64,000 nt of DNA from Odiellus spinosus (Eukaryota; Arthropoda; Arachnida; Opiliones; Phalangiidae): assembly GCA_963920705.1 (NCBI GenBank), contig OY987231.1, positions 6,007,424-6,071,423 of the forward strand. Direction: 5' to 3'. Position 1 is the stretch's first letter. Each line of letters opens with the position of its first letter. This document shows, one piece after another, positions 32,692 through 43,789 of the stretch. The translations under genes and the position numbers were made by a program. The notes under the pieces are model-generated. The model was not told where the DNA came from. It saw only the letters and a list, made by a program, of their open reading frames with translations, and did not search any database.

Positions 32692-33407
32692 CAAAAGTCT
32701 ATCACTTTATTTCATATAAGTAAATAACGCCCCGTTGCTAAATACTATCAGCAGAGGTTCAAGTATAGGTACCGGCAGAAGTAGATGAAACCCTCCTTTG
32801 AAGTCTATTACTCACTGGTCTTGTCTACCCCTCTCTGTATGGGTTAGTTTCAAAAAGAGCGATTCTTACGCCTCCTAACGCAAGATATTTTCGGAGCGGG
32901 AGTTCGTCGAGCGAATATCTCTAGCAGCCTTGGAGTTCATCAAAAAAACGTCGTCGTTTGTGGAGAGAGAGAATTTCCAATTTTCCGTATGAAGTAGCAC
33001 CCCTCCGAACTCGTAAAATTGGGAATTTTACCCATACAGAGAGGAGCGCTATATCGAACATTAGAGTAGTAGACTTCAAAGCTCGCTTCAAAGGAGGGTT
33101 TCATCTACTTCTGGTACCGGCAGATTCTGATTCCAGACACTAGCGGCCACAGTCGGTGTAAATTGTGAAATCGGAGGAAGCGCCACTCTTTGCAGAAATT
33201 CCAGAGCTGGGAGGGAAGACAATATAGCCAAACGGGGCTCGCCTAAATTCTGTCTCCCGACTTAAAATATCACTCGAGTCAGACAGGGGTGATGACTTTT
33301 TTGGCTATTTTTAAGTGATGGTCTATGACGTAAAACTGAACCTCTTCTGATATTATTAAGCTATCGGTGCGTTGTTTACTTTTATGGAATTAAGTGATAG
33401 ACTTTTG
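32692..33407. mobile_element. MITE, CAAAAGTCTATC family (copy 2), interrupted
   Basis: Left tip CAAAAGTCTATCACTTTATT and right tip AAGTGATAGACTTTTG. Body as in the other copies but split by a complete 338-bp element at 32776-33113. No clean target duplication remains. Confidence 0.85.
32776..33113. mobile_element. 338-bp MITE nested in another MITE, 7-bp target duplication
   Basis: Ends CAGAAGTAGATGAAACCCTC and its reverse complement (CATCTACTTCTG), with perfect GTACCGG on both sides (32769-32775 and 33114-33120). The central part matches 55843-56180 and 57200-57540 in the opposite orientation. A plus-strand open frame overlapping it at 32958-33143 is not a gene. Confidence 0.95.
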
Positions 33408-33425
33408 GTATTGTCTTAAAAAATG

Positions 33426-33605
33426 GTTATATTGAGATGACCAGTCTCTATTTTATGTTTTTGAAAATCTCGTTTGTTCCCGTCGGGTTATGATTATTCG
33501 ATCTAGAAAAGACAATGCAAATTGACCTTTTTGTTCATTGTTTTTGCGTGGTACGAGAGAATCTGGCCAACCAGGAACTACGCTATATCGCGATGATACT
33601 TATCG
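33426..33605. repeat. Segment shared with 44180-44370
   Basis: Near-identical stretch with GAGATGACCAGTCTCTAT, TCCCGTCGGGTTATGATTAT and AACTACGCTATATCGCGATG, lying in both places just right of a CAAAAGTCTATC MITE. Either the MITE moved together with its flank, or this is part of a larger repeat. Confidence 0.85.
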
Positions 33606-34301
33606 CAAAATTTACTTTACGCGTCGCTATACGTAATGACCTATTGTTTTAACCAAAAATATAACTATCAACGCGTTATGTAAGAAATATAATTTAAGGC
33701 AGCTTTTATTATAACCATGAGGAGCAATTATGGAAATAGTTTGAGAACAGCGCCAAGGAGATTGTTAAAAATGATTCGAGAATACGTAGATTATCGTAGA
33801 AGGAAATAATTTAGAGTCTAGAGGGAATCGGCGATATTTATCTTAAATATACCCCTTTTCGCGCCAAAATGTGTTTAATATCTCTACGCAGTCTTAAGTT
33901 AAAAAAAGTTTGGAAGAACTCGACCTTGGCTTGTCTATCATTGCCTATAAGCAAGGTGCCGTACAGACAGATTTCATATTAATTTCCATTCAGAGAAACC
34001 AGAATGTAAGGGACTTGCGAGGGGTCAGTATACCTGAGTACACTGAGTTCAGCTTTCACAGTGCATTGAGTTCGAACTCTTATGAACTCTGAGTTCAGCT
34101 TTGATAGTGCAAAGAGTTCGCGAGCGTGTGCCCCTTCGGGAACTTTCCGCTCATCTTTGGTAATATTAGAAATGTCAATGGGCAACTCCAGGTTGATCTA
34201 GTTGACAGCTGTACCTTCTGTACAGTTAGAGGTTTATGGCACCATCTGGGGTTGCCTGTTGACATTTATATTCTTACCCAAGATGGACGGCGTGCCCCTT
34301 A
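33606..34301. other. No gene seen
   Basis: Several short overlapping open frames (33910-34347) have no recognised domain. A small repeat of GAGTTCAGCTTTNANAGTGC lies at 34042-34110. Confidence 0.4.
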
Positions 34302-34435
34302 TACCCTCTTCAGACGAGGCGTAACTAGCCGGTTTAAACACAATTAACCGAGGTTTATTGAACTGTGAAGGCTACGTAAACCTCGGTTAAATCTGATAAA
34401 AACCACGGCTTATTACGCCTCGTCTGAAGAGGGTA
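34302..34435. mobile_element. 134-bp palindromic MITE with TTA duplication (copy 1)
   Basis: Ends TACCCTCTTCAGACGAGGCG and its reverse complement, TTA directly outside both ends. Most of the element is self-complementary (AACCGAGGTTT, ACCACGG). A second copy lies at 63152-63295. A 3-bp TTA duplication suits the PIF/Harbinger group, but no transposase is present to confirm it. Confidence 0.85.
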
Positions 34436-34728
34436 TTACTTGCATGTTTCTATGTGGGAATTTATGACTTAGCCCTAAAACATAATAAAATATCGATTGC
34501 ACTTAATCAATTTTTATTTTTTAATCAAATAAGAAATGAACGTCGTATTTATCAAGTATAGGGAAAAATATCAAAATATCAAAATATATCATTTATAGAT
34601 GTTTGACCAGCCTTGTTTTAAATCCAAAAAAAAGGTAGCGTTTTCGTCGTAACTATAAAAATTGACCTTGGTTATGACGAAAAACTTACTTTTTTGGCCA
34701 AAAAATCTTGATTGAAAACTGTCTTTAA

Positions 34729-35038
34729 AGGGAGAATGTAACATGTGATTTTTTTATCAATTTCTTACCGTTGAAGTAGGCCTAATCCACCAGTAAAAAA
34801 ATTGCAAACAAATATTAAACTAGAAATAAATTTAAATCTTGCCATAAAATGGGCTTAGCTCTATTCATGGAGATCTATTCATCATGGGAAATGCAGGATC
34901 TCCATGAATTCAGCTAAGCCTATTTTCCAGTAAGGTTTAAATTTATTTCAAGTTTAATATTTGTATTTTTTTGGATTAGGCTTATTTAAACGATAAGGAA
35001 TCGATAAAAAACACTTTCTTAGGTTGCATTCTCCCTCC
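34729..35038. mobile_element. TTAA-flanked MITE, family T-A (copy 2)
   Basis: AGGGAGAATGTAACATGTG at the left and TAGGTTGCATTCTCCCTCC at the right, TTAA outside both. The centre folds at ATTCATGGAGATCTATTCAT / GGATCTCCATGAATTCAGCT. Confidence 0.85.
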
Positions 35039-35405
35039 TTAAGTAAAAGAACGTATTACGCCATGGGCGCTAAAATATTCGATTGTTTGTCCTATCACCC
35101 CTGTTTTCATACGTAATATCTCTTACGCGAAACCTTGGTACTAATGAGTTCTGTCATAATGGTTTTATTAACTATGACAACACAAACGAGGGAAAGGTTT
35201 TATATTAAGTTTCTTAACCATGCGTGGTGATTAAATTAGAGGTCGGGGTTTAAACAAGATATTACTGATTATTTTATCTTTATTCATAATTTGAAATTAT
35301 CCAAGGAAAGTCGATGATAAATCCAACGTAATCGAAATAGTTATCTGATTATTACGAGTTGAAAAGGAGCGTGTGTACTCAAAGGTTAAGTATCAATCTC
35401 ATTAA

Positions 35406-35576
35406 AGGGAGAATGCAACCTAATCGCAAGTCATTTTTTTTATCGATTCCTTATCTTTTAAATATGCCTAATCCACTATTAACAAAAAGTACAAAGAAAT
35501 ATAAAACTCGAAATAAATTTAAAACTTATCATGAAAATAGGCTTAACTGGATTCAAGGAGATCCTGCATTCTCCAT
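35406..35576. mobile_element. TTAA-flanked MITE, family T-A (copy 3, deleted)
   Basis: The left arm is complete (AGGGAGAATGCAACCTAATC to AATAGGCTTAACTGGATTCA), then jumps from AGGAGATCC straight to a terminal GCATTCTCC. Most of the right arm is lost. Confidence 0.75.
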
Positions 35577-35679
35577 ATAAGGGCCACTGCAAAAAATAAT
35601 TGTTTAGTTTTAGAATGAGAAAACCCCAAAGTTAATTTTATATTTTCCTTTATTTCTAAAAAGATTATGCCTAAATTTT

Positions 35680-36780
35680 CCTATTTAAATCGATGCAAAA
35701 TTTCCTATATAAATCGATACAAAATTTGCTATATAAATCGATGCAAAATTTCCTATATAAATCGATGCAAAATTTCCTATATAAATCGATGCAAAATTTC
35801 CTATATAAATCGATGCAAAATTTCCTATATAAATCGATGCAAAATTTCCTATATAAATCGATGCAAAATTTCCTATATAAATCGATGCAAAATTTCCTAT
35901 ATAAATCGATGCAAAATTTCCTATATAAATCGATGCAAAATTTGCTATATAAATCCGATGATACAAAATTTGCTATATAAATCCGATGATACAAAATTTG
36001 CTATATAAATCGATACAAAATTTGCTATATAAATCGATACAAAATTTCCTATATAAATCGATGCAAAATTTCCTATATAAATCGATGCAAAATTTCCTAT
36101 ATAAATCGATGCAAAATTTCCTATATAAATCGATGCAAAATGTCCTATATAAATCGATGCAAAATTTGCTATATAAATCGATGCAAAATTTGCTATATAA
36201 ATCGATGCAACATTTTCTATATAAATCGATGCAAAATTTTCTATATAAACCAATGCGAAATTTCCTATGTAAATCGATGCGAAAATTCCTGTATAAATCG
36301 ATGGGAAATTTCCTATGTAAATCTATGCAAACTTTCCTATGTAAATCTATGCAAAATTTCCAATGTAAATCTATGCAAAATTTCCTATATAAATCGATGG
36401 AACATTTCCTAAATAAATCGATGGAACATTTCCTAGATAAATCGTTGGAACTTTTCCTAGATAAATCGATGGAACATTTCCTATATAAATCGTTGAAATT
36501 TCCTATATTAATCGTTGAAATTTCCTATATTAATCGTTGAAATTTCCTATATTAATCGTTGAAATTTCCTATATTAATCGTTGAAATTTCCTATATTAAT
36601 CGATGCAAAATTTACTATATGAATCGATGAAAAATTTACTATATGAATCGATGAAAAATTTCCTTTAAGTCGATGGAACTTTTCTAGTATCCTTTAAGTC
36701 GACGGAGGCTTTTCTAATATCCTATAAATCGATGATAACTTATCTAAAATCCTATAAATCGATGAAAAATTTGCTAATTT
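35680..36780. repeat. 24-bp satellite
   Basis: About 40 units of AAATCGATGCAAAATTTCCT plus ATAT. They are near-identical from 35740 to 36160 and increasingly varied to the right (ATCGTTGAAATTTCC, then AAGTCGATGGAAC). Unit length of eight codons gives open frames of 90-180 codons on both strands (35667-36540) that are not genes. Confidence 0.95.
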
Positions 36781-36789
36781 CCTATAATT

Positions 36790-36817
36790 GTTTTTTTTTT
36801 TTTTTTTTTTTTTTTAT
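36790..36817. repeat. Poly-T tract
   Basis: Uninterrupted run of about 28 T residues directly after the 24-bp satellite. Confidence 0.9.
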
Positions 36818-36819
36818 TG

Positions 36820-37518
36820 TGGTCACCCTGCAATTGTCATTTTAATTGTAACTTGCCGTACAGGTGTTAGCTACAAATATTAGCTATTCGAATTGCTCTT
36901 CTATTTTTAGTAGGCTTGAACCATAGAACGCTCTTTAAAGGTTAGGCTACCTCTCTAGTGTGCCTCACATTAAAAAAAAAAAATCTTTACCACCTGACCA
37001 ATAGATATATCAAAGGCCACCAATTACGTGAAATGTCCTTATATACCCTTTATTTCAAGTTTAACTTAAAATTACGTCGATGACTAACGTCTCATGACGG
37101 TTTTACATCCCTATTCGTTCCGCATTCAATCTTTTATGATAAAAGTCACTATCGAATTAATAAATCGACTAGTTTGCAAAACAGGATTTTTAAGTTTTTT
37201 CTTTTTAAAATTGTGGCGAAAAAAATATAAGACTACAGGGGGTTTAGAGTTTCGTAAGACGGTATGCTGTTCGAAAAAGCGAACTAATGGGAAAGTAATT
37301 AAGTTTTAGCGAATAACGGGAGAACTGACAATAGATGTTGAAGTAATCTTGACCTTTGACGAATAAAGAATCATTTCTAGCGTGAATTTCGAAACTCTTT
37401 GTAAAAATTGTAAATTTCTATAGCGTTTAGATCAAGGTCTAATTTTATACATTCAAATCTTCTTTGTTTCCTTGCCATTTAAAAATGAACGTTTTAATGT
37501 TCTTACGAAGTTATTTAA
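36820..37518. other. No gene seen
   Basis: A 71-codon frame at 37094-37309 has no recognised domain. Confidence 0.4.
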
Positions 37519-38170
37519 AGGGAGACTGAAGGGAGAAAATTGTTAATAAAACTAATGCAGTAATAAAAATGTTCATTCTTAGGGCAACTAGGGCATGTTG
37601 CCGTCGACGTCATCAGCTACATCATAGCTCGTAAAGCTTATAGCGCTCGTGAGCACCGAGCTTTTCTTAAGCTTATTTTTTCTATATCCCTGTCAGCTCT
37701 CAAGGTCGGGTCTTTCCCGAGTGACTTCTGAGCCCTCTGACCCCTAGCGTTTTATGAAAACGGAAATAACTGCCCCGTATAACCTTAACGCCACGTGATT
37801 TCGTGACGTAGTTAGCAACATTCGAACAAGATGTCGCACCCACAAGTTCTTTTATAATATCAACTATTTCTCCAAAATTAAGATTTAAAGTCAGCGTCCC
37901 CCCTGCCCCCACACTTATTTAAATCGTCTGCCATCTTGTTCCATGTAGAAAAGGAGACGCCATCCAATGAGAATTTTTCTTTGGGAAAGTTTTGTGGTGC
38001 CACTGTCTCCGAATACTTTTGCTTGAATTGATATTAATTTAAAAGTACTTATTTAAATACCATATTTTTGCAATTTAACTTTTGTTTTGTACTAAATAAC
38101 ATATTTTATGGTCTAAGAAATCTAAAAATTAAGTTATCGAATATTACACCCGATTTAGTTCAGTCTCCCT
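37519..38170. mobile_element. 652-bp TTAA-flanked element, second family
   Basis: Tips AGGGAGACTGAA and TTCAGTCTCCCT, with TTAA on both sides (37515-37518, 38171-38174). The body contains the repeat also found at 6432-6712 and 29133-29325. The TIR is only about 12 bp, unlike the long arms of the T-A family, but the TTAA-AGGGAG start is the same. Confidence 0.85.
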
Positions 38171-38174
38171 TTAA

Positions 38175-39390
38175 AGGTAGAACGTCAGGAACCAGCTTTG
38201 ATATTCAGCCTTTACAAAATTTCTTTCAACAAATATTGAAAAGCAAATTGAAACTCGCGCCATGATTGTTCGAGAAAGAAATTATTTTGTTTTTAGAAAA
38301 AGGACTCGTATTTAATTGAATGAAAATGTTTTCAAGGAAGTTTATTATTCATAATGTCAAAAAGGATTATACGTATTTATCAACTCTCTTATTATTAAAT
38401 TAAATACAATCATTTTCCATTTACAAGGAAGAATATTTCGAGGCTATCAATTTGGACAATATCCAACAACGCGAGGAAAATAAACGTGCCATTGGAACCA
38501 TTCGATAAGATTAGATAACGCGCGTGTATTGTTTGTCACACCTGAGCTCTAGCTGCTTTTCGATATTGTCACGAAATCTCCTACGAAAATTACACCTTCA
38601 ATTTCCGACTACCGAAGTCCTATGGGTATAGTAACTAACTGCAGGTGTTAGGGAGCAGAACCCATTCTGCAAGTTTTTCTAGAAGAATTTTAATGATATG
38701 CACGCGTCAGATCTGTTTAGAGAAAGGCTTCGAGGCAATCGAAATTGGTAAAATAATTAATTTACCAATTTAATTTACTAAGAATGGATGGCGTAACTAG
38801 CTTTCCGTATATTTATACGAAACGTAACCAGATTCGAATTTAAGGCTATCGATGCTCTAATTTATGAGGGTTTTTGCAAGACCCTCCTTATTTGAGACTT
38901 TCCGAAATTTTGAGGACTTTCATGGGGTGGCCCTACTCTGTGGCTTATGTTAGCTTTTTTGCCATCTTAAAACCAAAGGACTATCTATATAGCAAGCAGC
39001 TTTAGTAGCGTTTGATATAGGCCGCGCTTAAAACTTCAACTTGTACGTTCCGAATCAGGTGACTTACTATTAGCATCGAAGTCTATGGCGTTACTTGAAA
39101 AGTCCCTGAGTTTGCAAAGACGTCATAGGTATCAGCGCGCCGGAAACGGAACTTACACAGATTGCCCCACGGCCAGGTTTCCCCGAGCCTTAAAGTCCTA
39201 GTTTATTATTCAATGGCGCCGAACATGGATATGTTTTCTCACGTCGGGTCTTACCTTTGTATTATTTGCCAATTTTTATTTTTATTTTTTTTTTATTTAT
39301 TTATTTTTTTTTTTTTTTCAAAAAATGTGGCAGTTAAATCGTCAAATTAGTGCGGTATTCGTTAATTTACCTACCTTTTTTGTCTACTTT
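38175..39390. other. No gene seen
   Basis: No exon-like frame. A T-rich run with A interruptions lies at 39275-39320. An SCP2 lipid-transfer domain on the minus strand, which would follow the thiolase in a full SCPx gene, was looked for here and not found. Confidence 0.45.
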
Positions 39391-39732
39391 TGGGTATGTA
39401 CTAGTCAGTGGTGCCAAGCTTCTATTATACCTTTGCAATACTATTTTTGTATCTGTTGGCGCAATTATAGACAAATCGAATAAAAAATTGCATTTTCTTA
39501 AAATTTGGGGCGACGAAGACGAAATAGATGTAAGCTTAATTTTGACACGTAATCCAAATTTCTCGTTATTTCAAAATAACCAGTTGCGCTCAAGGGCGAG
39601 GGTCGTGAAAATAAGTTCTTCGAAATACGCTTCTGAAATGGCTTTTTTTTATTCCTCGAGTGAAATAAATCGTAAGGGATTATAAAGGCGATTGGATATT
39701 AGAAGACGCATATTTGTTTCATTTATCACTTA

Positions 39733-39738
39733 TTTATT
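39733..39738 (-). terminator. Possible poly(A) signal, thiolase copy 1
   Basis: AATAAA on the minus strand, 113 bases after the stop codon. The same signal is kept downstream of copy 2. Confidence 0.5.
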
Positions 39739-39850
39739 TTAAATTTATAATTACATCTTATCAGCTCTATTTAGTATCGATACTGATTAAACTCGCCACC
39801 GTTTCGTCGACGCTAGTCACATTTGGTCGGGCTCGCGTAATTACCCTCGT

Positions 39851-41125
39851 TCAAAGTCTAGCTTGAACTTTTTGGTTCGTAATTTTTTGTTTCGGGAAGC
39901 CCATACGATAGAGCGTGACCACGACCGCTCCGCCAAAGCCTAAATTGTGCTGCAAGGCGATTTTAGCGTCTTTGACCTGTCTGGGTCCCGTCATACCTCT
40001 CAATTGCCAACAGAGCTCGGCGCACTGCGCGATGCCCGTGGCCCCCAACGGATGCCCTTTGGCTATTAAACCTCCGCTCGGATTAACGACGTATTTCCCG
40101 CCGTAAGTATTGTTGCCGGAATCGACCATTTCGCCTCCTTTCCCGACGGGGCAGAGGCCGAGGGCTTCGTACGTTATCAGTTCGTTCGTGGAGAAACAGT
40201 CGTGCAACTCGACCACGTCGACGTCTCGTGGTCCCAGTCCGGTCTTCTTGTACAACCTCTCGGCCGCCAATTTACTCATGTCGAAGCCGACCAGCTTTAT
40301 GCAACTCTTCTCTTCGAAAACGCTTGGAACGTCGCTGCACATTTCCATGCCCAGTATTTCGACGGCCTGGTTCTGTAGCCCTTTTTTCGTAACTAATTCC
40401 TCGGACATAAGAATGGCCGACGCGGCGCCATTGGACACGGGACAACACTGCAACTGCGTCAGCGGCTCCATCATTTTAGGACTGGCTAGAATGTCCGCCA
40501 GCGTGTATTGTTTCCTACGCTGAGATCGGGGATTTTGCGTCGAGTGTTTATGATTCTTCCAAGCTATCTTGGCGAAATGTTCCGCCGTGGTGCCGTACTT
40601 TTCCATATGCTCCCGACCAGCAGCGGCGAGGAACAGATGGGGTTGTTGGACCCTTAAGGCCCTTAAATCTATTCCGGCCGATTCAGCCAAAACCACGTTG
40701 TGTTTCTCCATCGTATTGGCCTGTTTCGGATACCTAGAAGAAGTGAACGAATCTCTATCCATTTTTTCGAAGCCGACGACCAAGACGCAGTCGTTTAAAC
40801 CTCCGGCGATCATTTGATTGGCCAAATACAAGGCGGAAGATCCGGTGGCGCAATTATTGTTGACGTTGTGGATCGGAATACCCGTCATTCCCATTTCGTA
40901 GAGAGCCCTCTGACCGCTAGTCGTGTTTCCGAAGACGTATCCCGCGCACGCCTGCTCAATGTCCGAGTATCCCAGTTTGGAATCTACCAAGGCTTCGGTC
41001 ACGGCTTCTTTCACCATTTCGGGATAGTCTCCCGTCGATTTCGAGGGATTTACGAATTTGGTCATGCCGACTCCGACGACGTACACCCGCCTTGGTACTT
41101 TCCCACCCAAATTTGTCATAGCCAT
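39851..41125 (-). CDS. SCPx-type peroxisomal 3-oxoacyl-CoA thiolase, copy 1 (no SCP2 domain)
   Basis: A 424-residue intronless coding region. It resembles the thiolase part of sterol carrier protein X, which removes propionyl- or acetyl-CoA from branched and sterol side-chain 3-oxoacyl-CoAs in peroxisomes. Landmarks: VGVGMTKF near residue 17; nucleophile Cys92 in [20 protein letters not shown] at 308-316; GHPLGATG at 357-364; [11 protein letters not shown] near 393. The C-terminal SCP2 domain is missing, and the protein ends in Ala-Arg-Leu, a PTS1-type peroxisomal signal. The ATG of MAMTNLG is chosen because a splice acceptor (TATATTTTAG) lies 29 bases upstream, so the longer frame to 41230 is probably intron. 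Oddities: a four-residue longer loop at 153-168 than copy 2, Asn232 in CPVSNGAA where family members usually have Asp, and IAKGHPL for ISKGHPL. Probably functional, but the more diverged of the two copies. Confidence 0.9.
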   Translation of the reverse strand: MAMTNLGGKVPRRVYVVGVGMTKFVNPSKSTGDYPEMVKEAVTEALVDSKLGYSDIEQACAGYVFGNTTSGQRALYEMGMTGIPIHNVNNNCATGSSALYLANQMIAGGLNDCVLVVGFEKMDRDSFTSSRYPKQANTMEKHNVVLAESAGIDLRALRVQQPHLFLAAAGREHMEKYGTTAEHFAKIAWKNHKHSTQNPRSQRRKQYTLADILASPKMMEPLTQLQCCPVSNGAASAILMSEELVTKKGLQNQAVEILGMEMCSDVPSVFEEKSCIKLVGFDMSKLAAERLYKKTGLGPRDVDVVELHDCFSTNELITYEALGLCPVGKGGEMVDSGNNTYGGKYVVNPSGGLIAKGHPLGATGIAQCAELCWQLRGMTGPRQVKDAKIALQHNLGFGGAVVVTLYRMGFPKQKITNQKVQARL

Positions 41126-41160
41126 CGTCTTAGTATTGCAGTAAATTCCTAAACCTAAAA
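41126..41160 (-). promoter_or_regulatory. 5' UTR splice acceptor of thiolase copy 1
   Basis: On the minus strand TTTATATTTTAG|GTTTAGGAATTTAC leads into the start codon. The same acceptor is kept in copy 2 (exon start near 46439), which supports a short 5' exon further upstream. The donor exon was not identified. Confidence 0.55.
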
Positions 41161-41186
41161 TATAAATAATTATCGAACGTTTCAAT

Positions 41187-41580
41187 CCAAAGTCTAACAC
41201 ATTATTCCATAAAAGTAAACAATGCCCCATAGCTTAATACTATCAGGGAAGGTGCAGGTAGATGTACCTGCAAATTCTTCTACGAGACACTCTAATGGCC
41301 GCAGTTGGTGTAAATAGTGAAATCGAAAGCGCCACTCTTTGGAGAAATTCCTCAGTTGGTAGTGAAGACAATATAGCCAAGCGCGGCCCGCCTAAATTCT
41401 CTCCCGCTCTCTCTCTCGACTTAAAATATTGAGAAAGAGTCCAAATCACTCGAGCCAGACAGGGGTGATGACTTTTTTGGAAATTTTAAGTGATGGGCTA
41501 TGACGTAAATCTCGTTATTTGTTGATCGTATTAAGCTACGAGTCGTTGTTTTCTTTTATGGAATAAAGTGATAAACTTTT
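41187..41580. mobile_element. MITE, CAAAAGTCTATC family (copy 3), upstream of thiolase 1
   Basis: Tips CCAAAGTCTAACACATTATT and AAAGTGATAAACTTTT. It is absent from the matching place in the duplicate (near 46456-46470), so it inserted after the duplication, just upstream of the thiolase start and near the 5' splice acceptor. Target duplication unclear. Confidence 0.85.
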
Positions 41581-41581
41581 A

Positions 41582-41615
41582 ATTGTTACAGTGATTATTA
41601 TCACTGTAACAATTG
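41582..41615. repeat. Short perfect palindrome
   Basis: AATTGTTACAGTGAT, a three-base centre, and its exact reverse complement, at the right border of the MITE and absent from the duplicate. It could be a leftover of repair or a second small insertion. Confidence 0.8.
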
Positions 41616-42108
41616 TATAACTACTCTTGAACGGAAGTTCATTGAAATTGAACCCTCCTCATAGCCAACTCTATTGTCAACGTAATTAGTAAATTTCGTG
41701 ACTTTTTAAGTAACTAGGAGTTATATTGGATACAGTAATAGATGAATTAATATTTCAATCTTAAGTTTACAACTAAAACCTATATAGAATGTACCTTTTT
41801 TGTGTGTTTTTTGCAATGTACTCGCAAAATTTGATTTGATTGTAATTGCATTCAATAGTTAATCGTAAAGGGAGATTTAACATGGTTACAAACAATGGAC
41901 CCTTTTTGCCCCTAACAAAATCACCGCGCAATTGATCGATTGATTGATTAAATTCAATCGTGATTTTTTGATCACAAAGAACGGCGTCGTTTCAAAAAGC
42001 CCGCAATTAAGCATGTGACAAATAATATTTCCAATTTTTTTAACATAAAAATTATATACTCTTTACTATATTTTACTGTATTTATATTTACAACATTTAA
42101 ACACTTAA

Positions 42109-42534
42109 AGGGAGACTGCAACCTACTAACAAGTGCTTTTTTTTTATCGATACCTTATCGTTTAAATAGGCCTAGTCCAACAGCCGACAAAATTACAAAC
42201 AAATATTAAACTATAAATTAATTTAAAACTTACCCGAAAAATAGGCTTAACTGGATTTCTTCACATTGATTCATGGGTCAGCGACCAATCGAATGTTATT
42301 GGAAGTCTCTTGGAGATCTCGCCTTACCGACGGGCCTTTTTTCATTGGTCACTGATCCATCAAGGCGAAGAAATTTAGGATCTCCATGAATCCATCTAAG
42401 CCTATTTTGGTGGTAAGTTTTAAATTAATTTCTAGTTTAATATTTGTTTGTAAATTATTTTACTGTTAGATTATACCTATTTCAACGATAAGGAATCGAT
42501 AAATTATTACTTGTAGTTAGGTTGCATTCTCCAT
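42109..42534. mobile_element. TTAA-flanked MITE, family T-A (copy 4)
   Basis: AGGGAGACTGCAACCTACTA at the left, TAGGTTGCATTCTCCA at the right, TTAA outside both ends. It has the same position as copy 5 in the other duplication unit, so it is older than the duplication. Confidence 0.9.
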
Positions 42535-43279
42535 TTAAGCCTTGTTCAAACGATATAATTTTTGCCTTAAACTAGATGAATCAGCAAAATCATCCAAAAA
42601 TATTCAAAACGATTCGGAAGCTTAAGTCTTTAATGTGATCGTAGGTGAAGGTATATATCAGAAGTCAATGAAACGGGGTTACATAAAGTAACTTCTGATG
42701 TTATACAAAAACGTTAATTTCATTAATATATCTAAATTCAACTTTTTGAACCAAACTGTTTAGGCGATTTAAGAATCCTCAATCGATTTATTCTCAAAAG
42801 TTGTTAAACCCTAAATGCGCCCTTAAATTAACTCCTACTACGTACCTCAATCGTCTGATCCTAGCAACAAAATGCGAGACGTTTTGGTCTAAAGTATGAT
42901 GATACTAATAGAGTTAAAAAGACCAATCACTATTTAGATTTTAAAACGCAATAATGAACCTAGTTTCGTATAGAACCATAGATACGGAGCGATCCAAAAA
43001 AATAAAAAATAAAGAAAACCGAATGCAGATAGGGCTAATCGAAAATGCGAAGGCCGTAAAGTCTTTACAACATATATTCAAATTTTTTTATAAAAGGAAG
43101 AAACGCGTGGAGTAGAAGGAGTTAAGTTTATATTCTTAAAAGCTGTAACTGTGGCAGAAAGCATTCGACCTCGTTAGGTCTTCAGTATGCGACCACAGTA
43201 AATTTTACAAGCTCAAGAAAATTTATAAAATGACATACATAAAAAATAAGGAGCAAAAAGGCTCTTCGACAAAAATACA

Positions 43280-43447
43280 ATAGACCTCTTGCGTTTATTT
43301 TGTCCCCCTCCAAAGGGGCTAGGTAACCACAGCATCAGATGAAACATCGCATGAGCTCATCATCCTCCTTTACACGTCTGATTCAGTGGGTTGCCTACCC
43401 CATTTGGAAGGGGTCAAAATAAACGCATAAACGGCATAAGGTCTATT
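43280..43447. mobile_element. Small inverted-repeat element inside the retroelement
   Basis: AATAGACCTCTTGCGTTTAT and AGGGGCTAGGTAACC on the left pair with ACCCCATTTGG, AAATAAACGCATAAACG and AAGGTCTATT on the right, with arms of about 60 bp that differ by a small insertion. Probable MITE. Confidence 0.6.
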
Positions 43448-43544
43448 CATTCCATGGTTTCCGGCCGGGGGTATGGAAATACAATTGAAAAGAAAGTTTA
43501 GACGTATTTATCTCAATTTATTTATCAATTTTTCTCTGTAAAAT

Positions 43545-43741
43545 TCAAACAAGGTCCCAAATAGTAGCACACGCGGGGGTCCGAGTATTCCAAAGATTGT
43601 TCCCGTGATTGAAATTTCTATCTCGCACACAATTTTGATGTTCTTTTACGCGAACTTTAAGTTGGCGTTTATTCTTTCACCCACATAAGCCTTTCCACAG
43701 TTACATTCTATCTGATAAACAATTCTACGTTCAACTTACAT
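43545..43741 (-). pseudogene. GIY-YIG endonuclease relic of a Penelope-like element
   Basis: Minus strand reads RIVYQIECNCGKAYVGE, then after a frameshift LKVRVKEHQNCVRDRNFNHG and NNLWNTRTP, ending at a stop near 43545. VY...YVG with the CxC in between and the following LxxRxxEH is the pattern of GIY-YIG domains at the C-terminus of Penelope-like elements. A stop lies before the domain and one frameshift within it, so it is inactive. The reverse transcriptase part is absent. Confidence 0.75.
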
Positions 43742-43789
43742 CGCTCTAATTGCGATGTTAATGAGTGGCTCTTTCCTATTGGTCGTATA

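Larger units (their letters stand above)
43074..43741 (-). mobile_element. 5'-truncated Penelope-like retroelement insertion
   Basis: This block splits a sequence that is continuous in the other duplication unit (CTTTACAACAT joined to GCTCTAATTGCGAT near 48470). Its minus-strand start codes for a GIY-YIG nuclease relic and the rest is probably 3' untranslated. The 5' truncation and the minus orientation fit a reverse-transcribed insertion after the duplication. Confidence 0.7.

Noticed and set aside
35667-36540. Overlapping repeat-rich frames of 90-184 codons
   Set aside because: 24-bp satellite read in several frames on both strands; no start context, no signal or domain.
39915-41152. Plus-strand frames across the thiolase genes (also 45485-46380)
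   Set aside because: They are antisense shadows of the conserved thiolase coding frames.
41126-41230. Upstream ATG extending thiolase 1 by 35 codons (and copy 2 by 54)
   Set aside because: The extensions are not conserved between copies, run into a MITE in copy 1, and cross a shared splice acceptor just before MAMTNLG.
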